A stretch of 64,000 nt of DNA from Streptomyces dioscori (lineage in GTDB: Bacteria > Actinomycetota > Actinomycetes > Streptomycetales > Streptomycetaceae): NCBI RefSeq assembly GCF_003024195.1, contig NZ_KZ679047.1, forward strand, positions 234,734 to 298,733, written 5' to 3'. Made by a program: the position numbers and the translations under genes. Positions within the stretch are counted from its first letter, which is position 1, and each line of letters starts with the position of its first letter. A model generated the notes under the pieces. The model was not told the DNA's origin and ran no database searches. It saw only the letters and a list, made by a program, of their open reading frames with translations. This document shows positions 39,213 to 47,382 of this stretch, in pieces.

Positions 39213-40796
39213 ATGAGCTCCTTCCGCCCCGCACCCGCATGGCTGGCCGACGCGGTCTTCTACCAGATCTACCCGCAGTCGTTCGCGGACTCGAACGGCG
39301 ACGGCATCGGTGACTTCGACGGCATCTGCGAACGGCTGGACCATCTGGCCTGGCTCGGGGTGAACACCGTCTGGCTGAACCCGTGTTTCGCCTCGCCGTT
39401 CGGGGACGCCGGGTACGACGTCTCCGACTACCTGAACGTGGCCCCCCGCTACGGCTCGAACGACGACCTCGCGGGGCTCGTCGACCGGGCGCGCGGCCAC
39501 GGGATCCGCGTACTCCTCGATCTGGTCGCGGGACACACCTCCGACCGGCACCCGTGGTTCACCGCGTCGGCGGACGATCCCGACGACCACCGCTACATCT
39601 GGGCGGCGGAGGGCCGCCCGGAGGGGTTCGTGGCCTCACCCGGCAGCCGTCCGGGTGCGTATCTGCCGAACTTCTTCGCCTTTCAGCCCGCCCTCAACTT
39701 CGGTTACGCGCGCACGAGTCCGGACGAGCCGTGGCGTCAGCCGGTGGACGCGGAGGGCCCGCGCGCCAACCGGGAGGCGTTGCGCACGGTCATGGACCAC
39801 TGGCTGGGCCTCGGCCTGTCGGGCTTCCGCGTCGACATGGCCGCCTCGCTCGTCAAGGACGACCCGGACAAGGCGGAGACGAGCAGGATCTGGACGGAGC
39901 TGCGTCACTGGCTGGACCGTACGCACCCGGACGCGGTGATCCTCTCGGAGTGGGGCGAGCCGGAGGTGTCCGTCCCGGCGGGGTTCCACACGGACTTCTT
40001 CCTCCAGTTCGGCGGTCCCACGGACGGCCTCGCGCTGCGCTCGCTGTGGAGCAACGGTTCCGGGACCGTCAACCTCGACTGGGATCCGCTCGACTGCTTC
40101 TTCGACCCGAGCGGCAAAGGCTCGCCGCGGCCCTTCGTCGAGGCCTGGCAGCAGGCGTCGACGGCCCTCGGCGACACCGGCTTCATCTCGCTGCCGACCG
40201 CCAACCACGACTTCTCGCGTCTCAACTGCGGGCCGCGCTCGGCCGAACAGCTCCCGGTCGCCTTCGCCTTCCAGCTCACCTGGCCCACCCTGCCCGCGAT
40301 CTACTACGGCGACGAGATCGGTATGCGGTACATCCCGGACCTCCCCGACACGGAGGGCAGTGTGCTCGGGCCTGCCTACAACCGCGCCGGTTCCCGTACG
40401 CCGATGCAGTGGGACGACGGCCCGAACGCCGGTTTCTCCACGTCCGAGCACCCCTATCTCCCGGTCGACCCCGATCCCGGCCGCCCGACCGTCGCCGCCC
40501 AGCGCGCCGACGACACGTCCCTCCTCCACCTCGTACGCCGACTCATCGCCCTGCGCACGTCCACGCCCGAACTCGGTCCGGACGGCTCGGTGGAGGTGGT
40601 GCACGAGGGCTACCCGTTCGTGCACGTACGCGGCGGGCGGTACCTCGTGGTCGTCAACCCCCGCCAGGAGCGGACGAGTTGTCCGCTCGGGGACTTCCGG
40701 CCCGGCCGGGCCCTCGAAGCGTCCGGTGTCGTCGCCGAAGGCGGCACGGTCACGGCGGAGGCGTTCGGCTACGGAATCTTCGAACTGATCCGGTAG
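39213..40796 (+). CDS. GH13 alpha-amylase family glycosidase
   Basis: A 527-residue cytoplasmic GH13 enzyme of the oligo-glucosidase/trehalose-synthase-like type. The barrel starts with DAVFYQIYPQSFADSNGDGIGDFDGI. The catalytic residues are nucleophile Asp208 (GFRVDMAAS), acid Glu246 (ILSEWGEPE) and Asp333 (TANHDFSR). It ends with a beta-sandwich domain. There is no signal peptide, so the substrate is probably an internal or imported alpha-glucoside. The exact linkage cannot be told from sequence. The ATG at 39213 has a distant GGAAAGG. Confidence 0.85.
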   Translation: MSSFRPAPAWLADAVFYQIYPQSFADSNGDGIGDFDGICERLDHLAWLGVNTVWLNPCFASPFGDAGYDVSDYLNVAPRYGSNDDLAGLVDRARGHGIRVLLDLVAGHTSDRHPWFTASADDPDDHRYIWAAEGRPEGFVASPGSRPGAYLPNFFAFQPALNFGYARTSPDEPWRQPVDAEGPRANREALRTVMDHWLGLGLSGFRVDMAASLVKDDPDKAETSRIWTELRHWLDRTHPDAVILSEWGEPEVSVPAGFHTDFFLQFGGPTDGLALRSLWSNGSGTVNLDWDPLDCFFDPSGKGSPRPFVEAWQQASTALGDTGFISLPTANHDFSRLNCGPRSAEQLPVAFAFQLTWPTLPAIYYGDEIGMRYIPDLPDTEGSVLGPAYNRAGSRTPMQWDDGPNAGFSTSEHPYLPVDPDPGRPTVAAQRADDTSLLHLVRRLIALRTSTPELGPDGSVEVVHEGYPFVHVRGGRYLVVVNPRQERTSCPLGDFRPGRALEASGVVAEGGTVTAEAFGYGIFELIR

Positions 40797-40811
40797 CCGA
40801 ACCGCCCTGCG

Positions 40812-42101
40812 TCACACCCGAACGGGGAGTGTCTGGACGCTGTTGCCCACGAAACTGGCGCCGCGGGTGAGGTCCGTCTCGGGCACGGCGAGGTCGAGGC
40901 CGGGGAAGCGGGTGAACAGGCGTTCCAGGGCGATGGCGGACTCCGTCCGGGCCAGTGGGGCGCCCAGGCAGTAGTGGGCGCCGTGGCCGAGGGAGAGATG
41001 CCGGGCAGCGCCGGACCGGGCGGGCCTTGTGACGTCGAAGAGGTCGGCGTCGGGGCCGTGCGCGGCCCGGTCGCGGCCCGCGGCCGAGTAGCCGGCGAGG
41101 ACGGGTGTGCCCTGGGGTATGACGGTGCCGTCGACGGTCAGGTCGCCGACCGGGTAGCGGAAGGGGAAGTAGCTGACCGGCGCGTCCCAGCGCAGGGTCT
41201 CCTCGACGACGTCGGCCCAGCCCGCCTCGCCCCGCACGACCCGTTCCAGCTGGTCACGGTGGACGCACAGGGCGCGCACGGCGTTGGTGATCAGGTTCAG
41301 TGTGGTCTCGTGCCCGGCGATGATCATCAGGACCAGGGTGCCGAGGAACTCCTCGTGGGTGAGCCGGTCGCCGCCCTCGTCGCGGGCGGCGATCAGGGCG
41401 CTGGTGAGGTCGCCGCCGGGCCGCTCGGTCCTGGCCTCGACGACCGCACCGAGGACGGCCATCAGTTCCCGGTTGGCGGCCAGCGCACGCTCGGGGCCTA
41501 TGTCGGTGGCGACGACCTGGTTGGAGAGGTGGTGGAGCCGGTCGCGGAACTCGGCTTCCACGCCGAGCAGTTCACCGATGACGCCCATCGGCAGCGGCAT
41601 CGCGAAGTGCGCGCGCAGATCGGCGACTCCCCCGCCGTCGCGGGCCGCGCGCTCCAGATCATCGAGCAGCTCCTCGGTCAACTCCTCTATGCGTGGGCGC
41701 AGTTGCTCGACCCGCCGGGCGGTGAACGCCTTGCTGACCAGCGATCGCAGCCGCCGGTGGTCGTCGCCGTCCGCGGTCGTCATGCCCCGTACCGTCGCGA
41801 AGGTGGCAAGGGGCCATCCGGGGGCGATGCGGCCCTCCCGCAACGCGGTGAAGTGCGCTGCGTTCTTGGCGACTTGAGGGTGTGCGAGGAACTCCTTCAG
41901 CGCCTCGTGCCCCAGCACCGCCACGCCGTCCACCCCGCCGGGCAGGAGGACCGGCGCCACGGCTCCGCGGGCGAGAAGGCGCGCGTTGTCGGCGTGCGGA
42001 CAGCCGCCGGCCGGGTCGAGGCGGTGCGGCTCCGCGGACGCGCGGGACGTACCGGAGGTACCTGACGTGTCGTTCGACGGTTCGGCTGCCGTAGTGTCCA
42101 A
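40812..42101 (-). CDS. Cytochrome P450
   Basis: A 429-residue bacterial class I P450 monooxygenase. The I-helix is MIIAGHETTLN, the K-helix ExxR is EETLRWDAP, and the heme-binding loop is LSLGHGAHYCLGAPLAR with the heme ligand Cys378. The usual Phe seven residues before the Cys is Leu here, a substitution near the heme thiolate. The TTG start at 42101 follows AGGAGATCGCG. It lies 39 bases downstream of a flavin monooxygenase-like gene, suggesting consecutive oxidations in one pathway. No ferredoxin gene is adjacent. Confidence 0.92.
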   Translation of the reverse strand: MDTTAAEPSNDTSGTSGTSRASAEPHRLDPAGGCPHADNARLLARGAVAPVLLPGGVDGVAVLGHEALKEFLAHPQVAKNAAHFTALREGRIAPGWPLATFATVRGMTTADGDDHRRLRSLVSKAFTARRVEQLRPRIEELTEELLDDLERAARDGGGVADLRAHFAMPLPMGVIGELLGVEAEFRDRLHHLSNQVVATDIGPERALAANRELMAVLGAVVEARTERPGGDLTSALIAARDEGGDRLTHEEFLGTLVLMIIAGHETTLNLITNAVRALCVHRDQLERVVRGEAGWADVVEETLRWDAPVSYFPFRYPVGDLTVDGTVIPQGTPVLAGYSAAGRDRAAHGPDADLFDVTRPARSGAARHLSLGHGAHYCLGAPLARTESAIALERLFTRFPGLDLAVPETDLTRGASFVGNSVQTLPVRV

Positions 42102-42140
42102 CGCGATCTCCTGACTGCGGTCGACGGCAGTCGGAGGCCG

Positions 42141-43328
42141 TCACAGGAAGGGGGTGCCCGGGTCGACGCCCGAGAGTACGCGGCCGTAGATCTCCAGGTT
42201 GGTGGCGGGGTTGACGAAGGAGTGCAGCGTCAGGGCGTTGATGTCCCGGGCGATGCGCTGCAAGGGCACGGACCGCTGGAGGGAGGAGGCGCCGGCGGCC
42301 GAGGCGAGCAGGTCGACGGCCTCCTTGCAGAGCCGGGTGAGATAGCCGCACTCGGCCCGGATCCTGGACCGCTCCAGCGGGGTGTACGGGTCGCCGTCAT
42401 GGGCCTTGGTCTCGATCTCGGCGATCAGCCGGCCGGCCACCAGTTCGGCGGCGGAGATCCTCATCTGCGCCTCGGCGAACTGGAGATGGGTGACGGTGGC
42501 CTCGTTCTGCCGCTCGTGGAAGGTGTACGTGATGCCGCGCCGGTGGATCCGCTCGTCGAACTCCGTGAGCGCCGCCCGCCCCAGGCCCAGTGCGGCCGCC
42601 GCCGTCCAGGCGCAGAACAGCAGCAGCACGGGCATACGGTAGAAGGGGTCGTCCGCGTTGGTCTTCGACGGGGTCCGCCCGGCCAGCATCGGCCCGACCG
42701 GGAGCACCCGGTGCGCGGGGACGGGAATGTTCCGGGCCACGACCGTGTTGCTGCCGGTACCGGCGAGACCTGTGGCGTCCCAGTCGTCCAGGATCTCCAG
42801 CTCGGACATCGGCACCGCGACCCACAGCACCTCCGGTGGCCCCTCCTGGGGCCGTCCGCCGGCCGGGACGACCGCGGCCGTCAGCAGATGCCAGTCCGCG
42901 TGATGGCAGCCGGTCGCGAAGCCCGAGGCGCCGTCCACCCGGTAGCCCCCGTCGTACGGCATCGCCGTGGCGCCGGGGACGAGCGTGCCGCCGATCCTGA
43001 CATCGGGGCCGGCCGGCCCGGTGAAGAAGTCGTCCTGTGCCTCGTCGGGAAAGAGCGCAGCGATGTACGAGACGCCCGCGTGACTGAGTGTCACCCATGC
43101 CGTGGAGGCGCATTCGAGGGCGATCTCGGCGAAGGCGTCGACCTGGGTGCGCAGCGGGGTCCGCTGACCGCCGTAGCGCGCGGGGACGTTCATCCGGTGC
43201 ACTCCGGTGCCGCTCAGGGCGGCGACGACCTCGTCCGGCACCCGCCGGCCGTGCTCGGTCCGCAGCGCGTTCTGCCTGATCAGCGGCCGTAACTCCCGTA
43301 TGCGTGCGACGATCCCGGCATCGACCAT
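42141..43328 (-). CDS. Acyl-CoA dehydrogenase-fold flavin monooxygenase (group D)
   Basis: A 395-residue protein of the acyl-CoA dehydrogenase superfamily, HsaA/HpaB-like branch. It has RIRELRPLIRQNALRTEHGRRVPDEVV at the N-terminus, the middle-domain WHLLTAAVV and DWDATGLAGTGSNTVV, and C-terminal helices ending NPATNLEIYGRVLSG. The length equals that of HsaA-type two-component monooxygenases, which use reduced flavin from a partner reductase. The ATG at 43328 is preferred; TTGACA 31-36 bases upstream with CACGGT could give a leaderless transcript. It pairs with the downstream P450. Substrate unknown; a dehydrogenase role cannot be excluded. Confidence 0.8.
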   Translation of the reverse strand: MVDAGIVARIRELRPLIRQNALRTEHGRRVPDEVVAALSGTGVHRMNVPARYGGQRTPLRTQVDAFAEIALECASTAWVTLSHAGVSYIAALFPDEAQDDFFTGPAGPDVRIGGTLVPGATAMPYDGGYRVDGASGFATGCHHADWHLLTAAVVPAGGRPQEGPPEVLWVAVPMSELEILDDWDATGLAGTGSNTVVARNIPVPAHRVLPVGPMLAGRTPSKTNADDPFYRMPVLLLFCAWTAAAALGLGRAALTEFDERIHRRGITYTFHERQNEATVTHLQFAEAQMRISAAELVAGRLIAEIETKAHDGDPYTPLERSRIRAECGYLTRLCKEAVDLLASAAGASSLQRSVPLQRIARDINALTLHSFVNPATNLEIYGRVLSGVDPGTPFL

Positions 43329-43679
43329 GCCGACCACCGTGGCGCGCGGCACCACCTGTGTCAACGCCCCGGGATCCGGCCGCTTCCGGCGTCACCGGAC
43401 GAGAAGGTGCTACAGTGCCATCAGCACTTGTGTACGCCATCTTCAGGCGCCGGTGCAGCTTTCCTCTTATCCCGCTGGTCCGCCCGTCGATTCCGACCGG
43501 CGCACAGCATCTTCTTCGCGGCACCTCTCTTCGTACGGCGTTCGTCCGTCGTACGCGTTCCGAGAAGTGACGCGTTCCGCCGTGCAGGGCGTGAAGTCAC
43601 CGCCCCTGCATCGGCCTCTCCCCCAACCGCGTGACACATCCGAGAACTTCGACCATCCGTCCGCGAAAGGACACCCACC
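43329..43679. other. Divergent promoter region and long rho-like leader
   Basis: This 351-base region lies between the flavin monooxygenase and the short rho. TACAGT at 43411-43416 is a candidate -10 for the rightward gene, giving a leader of about 255 bases. Much of the leader (about 43450-43560 and 43600-43679) is rich in C and T and poor in G, with many TC/CC steps, as in Rho-loading (rut) sites. A 46-codon frame from GTG 43414 is probably fortuitous. Confidence 0.5.
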
Positions 43680-44825
43680 ATGACCACCACACTCGAACGC
43701 CCGCCCACTCCCGTCACCGACCTGGAGCAGGCCACCGGCGTACTCGACCTCACATCGAACGGGCAGGGCCACCTGCGCGCCGAGAACCTGCTCCCCGGCG
43801 CAGCCGACCTTCAGGTCTCCGCCTCACTGATCCGCCGGTACGGCCTGCGCAAGGGCGACCATGTCGAAGGACTGCGCGGCCGGCAGCGCGCCCTCACCGA
43901 GATCCGGCGGATCAACGGCCGTCCCGCCGACGAGGCACGCGGCCGTCCGCACTTCCGTGATCTGACCCCGCTGCACCCGCGCGAGCGGCTGCGCCTCGAA
44001 CACCCCGCGGGCGGACTCACCACCCGCCTCGTCGACCTGGTCGCGCCGATCGGCAAGGGTCAGCGCGGCCTGATCGTCGCCCCGCCCAAGACCGGCAAGA
44101 CCGTACTGCTCCAGCAGCTGGCCGCAGCCGTCGCCGGCAATCACCCCGAGGCCCGGCTGATGGTGGTGCTCCTCGACGAGCGTCCCGAGGAGGTGACCGA
44201 CATGCGCCGGTCCGTCCGCGGCGAGGTGTTCGCCTCGACCTTCGACCAGAGCCCCAAGCAGCACATCGCGCTGGCCGAGCTGGCGATCGAGCGGGCCAAG
44301 CGGCTCGTCGAGGCGGGCCAGGACGTCGTGATCCTGCTCGACTCGCTCACCCGGCTGTGCCGGGCGCACAACAACGCGGCCGCCGCGGGGGGCCGCACCC
44401 TCAGCGGCGGTGTCGACGCGGCCTCGCTCCAGGGGCCCAAGCGGCTCTTCGGCGCGGCGCGGCTCGCCGAGGAGGGCGGCTCGCTCACCATCATCGCCAC
44501 GGCCCTCGTGGACACCGGCTCCCGTGCCGACGACTACTACTTCGAGGAGCTCAAGAGCACCGGCAACATGGAACTCCGGCTGGACCGCACCCTCGCGTCC
44601 CGCCGCGTCTTCCCCGCCGTCGACATCACCCCGTCCGGCACCCGCCGCGAGGAACTCCTCGTCCCCGCCGCCGAGTTGGCGGCCGTACGAGGTCTGCGGC
44701 GCGCCCTGCACTCCCGCGGTGACGGCCAGGCCGGTCTGGAGACCCTGCTGGAGCGGATGCGGCAGACCCCGGACAACGCGACCTTCCTCCGGCAGGTCCA
44801 GCAGACGGTGCCGGGCAGCCAGTAG
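43680..44825 (+). CDS. Short Rho paralogue (transcription termination factor Rho-like)
   Basis: A 381-residue Rho homologue, much shorter than housekeeping actinobacterial Rho, which has a large N-terminal extension. The ATPase core is intact: Walker A APPKTGKT at 134-141, Walker B VVLLDERPEE with Glu167 and Arg168, Ser222 in DSLTR, Q-loop around 239-245, and the arginine finger Arg322 in SGTRREELL. In the RNA-binding fold the E. coli GFGFLR aromatic pair (Phe62, Phe64) is GQGHLR, so Gln29 and His31. The R-loop Lys326 is Arg282, and E. coli Gly337 is Ser293 (LKSTGN). The ATG follows GAAAGGACACCCACC. A specialised or resistant Rho is likely; it is not the main one. Confidence 0.9.
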   Translation: MTTTLERPPTPVTDLEQATGVLDLTSNGQGHLRAENLLPGAADLQVSASLIRRYGLRKGDHVEGLRGRQRALTEIRRINGRPADEARGRPHFRDLTPLHPRERLRLEHPAGGLTTRLVDLVAPIGKGQRGLIVAPPKTGKTVLLQQLAAAVAGNHPEARLMVVLLDERPEEVTDMRRSVRGEVFASTFDQSPKQHIALAELAIERAKRLVEAGQDVVILLDSLTRLCRAHNNAAAAGGRTLSGGVDAASLQGPKRLFGAARLAEEGGSLTIIATALVDTGSRADDYYFEELKSTGNMELRLDRTLASRRVFPAVDITPSGTRREELLVPAAELAAVRGLRRALHSRGDGQAGLETLLERMRQTPDNATFLRQVQQTVPGSQ

Positions 44826-44938
44826 GCACCCGCGAACCTGTGCCGTGCGTCGGTGTCCGCTGCGGCATCCGGGTGTTCGGCAGCTCCGTTCGGCCGAGGC
44901 GGTTCGCCAGGCGACCTGCGCGTTCCTACGTTTGCGGT

Positions 44939-46243
44939 ATGACCATCGGACTCCCCGCCCGCACGGCCGTCTCCTGCTCCGCCCTCTGCGTCGTCGGAGC
45001 GCTCGCCCTCGTGCCGGGACCGGTCGCGGCCCTCGGCGCGGCACACACGACCGTCACCGGGCCGCGCGCCGGGACGGCCGTCGCACACACCGGGCCCACT
45101 CCGAGCACCGCCAATCCCCCTCCCGCGCCCGCCTCGTCGTCCTCACCACCCTTGCCGCCTCCGACATTGGACCGTCCCGGGACACAGGTCGCGCTCCGGG
45201 CCGGAGCGCCCGGCGTGCCGCGGGAGATGTCCGCCCGGTCCTGGCTGGTGGCCGACGCCGACACCGGCGATGTGCTCGCGGCACACAACGCACACCTCGC
45301 CCTGCCGCCCGCCAGCACGTTGAAGACCCTCTTCGCGGTGACCGTGCTCCCCGTGCTGCCCTCCGCGGTCCGGCACACCGTCACCGAGGCGGACCTGGCC
45401 GGCATCGGCCCCGGCAGCAGCCTGGTCGGGGTCCGCGCGGGACGTACCTACCGGGCGTCCGACCTGTGGCGGGGCGTCTTCCTCAACTCCGGCAACGACG
45501 CCGTCCACGTACTCGCCGAGATGAACGGCGGCTGGCGTGCCACGGCCGCCCAGATGCAGGCCAAGGCCCAGGCCCTGGGCGCCCGTGACACCCGGGTCGT
45601 CTCACCCGACGGCTACGACACACCCGGCCAGGTGTCGTCCGCGTACGACCTGGCCGTCTTCGGGCGCGCGGGGCTGCGCAACACGGACTTCGTCCGCTAC
45701 TGCGCCACCGTCCGCGCGAAGTTCCCCGGCGACGGCTGGGCGTACGAGATCGAGAACACCAACCGGCTGCTCTCCGGTGCCGACGGGGTCGCGCCCTATC
45801 CAGGGCTCATCGGCATCAAGAACGGGTCCACCTCCCAGGCGGGCAGCACGCTCGTCGCCGCCGCGCGCCGGGGCGGGCACACCCTCGTCGTCACCGTGAT
45901 GGACCCTCAGGAGGGCGGCAGGTTCGCCGTGTACGAGGAGGCGCGCTCCTTGCTCGACTGGGGTTTCGGGGCCACCGGCCGGGTCGATCCGGTCGGCTCG
46001 CTCCTGCCCCGTCCCGTGCCACGTGCCACCGCGGGTCCGGCGGCCGGGGCACGGCCCGGCCCCGGTCCGGGTGCCGCCCCGCCGGCCGGGCCCGCGGCGC
46101 CCGCGGACGAGGCCGACGGCCCCGCGGGTGCCGGTGGCTGGCTGACGACGGCGGGAACGCTCGCCGGCTCGGGCGCGCTCGGCGCGGGTGCCGTGGCACT
46201 GGCCCTGCGCCTCCACGGCCGGCGTTCCGCCACGCGACGCTGA
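44939..46243 (+). CDS. D-alanyl-D-alanine carboxypeptidase (DacA/PBP5 type)
   Basis: A 434-residue exported carboxypeptidase that trims peptidoglycan pentapeptides. A signal peptide and a long Pro/Ser linker precede the S11 domain, with nucleophile Ser126 in PASTLKTL, SGN in FLNSGNDAVHV and the KTG-type strand KNGSTSQAGS. The C-terminus has a Pro/Ala/Gly linker, one membrane helix (AGTLAGSGALGAGAVALAL) and a basic tail. TACGTT about eight bases before the ATG and lack of a ribosome site suggest a leaderless message. Its last 337 bases are overlapped antisense by the GT87 gene. Confidence 0.9.
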   Translation: MTIGLPARTAVSCSALCVVGALALVPGPVAALGAAHTTVTGPRAGTAVAHTGPTPSTANPPPAPASSSSPPLPPPTLDRPGTQVALRAGAPGVPREMSARSWLVADADTGDVLAAHNAHLALPPASTLKTLFAVTVLPVLPSAVRHTVTEADLAGIGPGSSLVGVRAGRTYRASDLWRGVFLNSGNDAVHVLAEMNGGWRATAAQMQAKAQALGARDTRVVSPDGYDTPGQVSSAYDLAVFGRAGLRNTDFVRYCATVRAKFPGDGWAYEIENTNRLLSGADGVAPYPGLIGIKNGSTSQAGSTLVAAARRGGHTLVVTVMDPQEGGRFAVYEEARSLLDWGFGATGRVDPVGSLLPRPVPRATAGPAAGARPGPGPGAAPPAGPAAPADEADGPAGAGGWLTTAGTLAGSGALGAGAVALALRLHGRRSATRR

Positions 46244-47382
46244 TCGAGGGGCAGCCCGAGCAGCAGCCCCAGCGTGATCCACACGTACGCGTTGCTGCCG
46301 ACGAAGCCGACGATGCCCGACGCGTCGTCGAACCACAGCCACACGACGCTGCTGCACAGCAGGACGTACAGGCCCGCGGTGAGCCACAGCAGCCCTGCGC
46401 GCCGCCGCCGCAGGCCCGTCTCGGCGAGAATCACCAGCGAGGGCAGCAGCCAGACGAGGTGGTGGACCCAGGTGATGGGGCTGACCAGGCACGCGGCGAG
46501 TCCGGTGAGGGCGAAGGCGCCGAGGACGTCCCCGCCCGCGAGGGCCCGGCGCGCCCGCCACATCCACACCCCGAGGACAGCGAGCGCCAGCAGCGCCCAG
46601 ACGGCACGGCTCGGCTCGGCGGGGTCGGCGAGACGGGCCAGTACGCCCTGCAGCGACTGGTTGGAGACATAGGCGAGGCGGCCGATACGGGACGTGTCCC
46701 AGACCGCGTCGGTCCAGTAGAAACGGGACGCGTCCGGCGCGGCCAGGGCCGCGAACGCGGTGGCGGCCGCCGCGACCCCCGTGGCGGTGGCCGCCGCGCG
46801 CGGGCGCCGGGCGAGCAGCAGCAGGACGATGAAGATCGCGGGCGTGAGCTTGACCGCCGCGGCAAGACTGATCCCGACGCCCGCCCAGCGGCTGCGCCCG
46901 TGCGCGATCAGCCGGGCGTCGGCGAGGACCAGGGCCAGCAGCAGGAGGTTGACCTGGCCGAAGCTGAAGGTGTCGCGGACCGGTTCGAGGAGGGCGAGCA
47001 GACAGACACCCACGCCGAGCCCGAACAGGCCGTACCGGCGCAGCCTGCGCCCGGTCAGCACGTACAGGGTGTGCAGGACGAAGCCCGTCGCGGCCAGGTT
47101 GAGCAGCAGGCCGACAGCGATCGCGGTCTGCAGTCCGAGCAGCGCCATCGGCAGCATGCCGACGGCCGCGAACGGCGGATACGTGAAGCCGTACGTCGTC
47201 CCCGGCACCCGGTAGTCGTAGAGGTGCCCGCCGTGGTGGATCCAGGTGTCGACGGCCCCGTGGTAGACCCGCAGGTCGAACCAGTCCCGCAGCAGGGGCA
47301 CGGTCGCGGTGAAGACCGTCACGGCGGTGGCCAGGACGAGAACGAACAGCAGACGCCCCCGGTCGGTGCGCGGCAGCCTCAT
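45907..47382 (-). CDS. GT87 (DUF2029) mannosyltransferase-like membrane protein
   Basis: A 491-residue polytopic GT-C glycosyltransferase. About ten membrane helices span residues 1-375. The first outer loop has RVYHGAVDTWIHHGGHLYDYRVPGTTYGFTYPPFAAV, the YPP segment typical of GT87, and FSFGQVNLLLLALV follows. It probably transfers mannose from polyprenyl phosphate outside the membrane. The start overlaps the MptB-like stop (ATGA). The last 112 residues are a Pro/Ala/Gly low-complexity tail that is simply the antisense of the carboxypeptidase 3' end, so the original stop appears to have been lost. Confidence 0.82.
   Translation of the reverse strand: MRLPRTDRGRLLFVLVLATAVTVFTATVPLLRDWFDLRVYHGAVDTWIHHGGHLYDYRVPGTTYGFTYPPFAAVGMLPMALLGLQTAIAVGLLLNLAATGFVLHTLYVLTGRRLRRYGLFGLGVGVCLLALLEPVRDTFSFGQVNLLLLALVLADARLIAHGRSRWAGVGISLAAAVKLTPAIFIVLLLLARRPRAAATATGVAAAATAFAALAAPDASRFYWTDAVWDTSRIGRLAYVSNQSLQGVLARLADPAEPSRAVWALLALAVLGVWMWRARRALAGGDVLGAFALTGLAACLVSPITWVHHLVWLLPSLVILAETGLRRRRAGLLWLTAGLYVLLCSSVVWLWFDDASGIVGFVGSNAYVWITLGLLLGLPLDQRRVAERRPWRRRASATAPAPSAPEPASVPAVVSQPPAPAGPSASSAGAAGPAGGAAPGPGPGRAPAAGPAVARGTGRGRSEPTGSTRPVAPKPQSSKERASSYTANLPPS

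Noticed and set aside
43414..43570. Leader peptide before the short rho (GTG CCA TCA GCA ...)
   Set aside because: The GTG falls inside the proposed -10 region and has no ribosome site, and codon use is atypical.
40812..44825. Bicyclomycin biosynthetic cluster around the short rho
   Set aside because: Only one P450 and one flavin enzyme are present; the cyclodipeptide synthase and the several 2-oxoglutarate oxygenases expected are absent.
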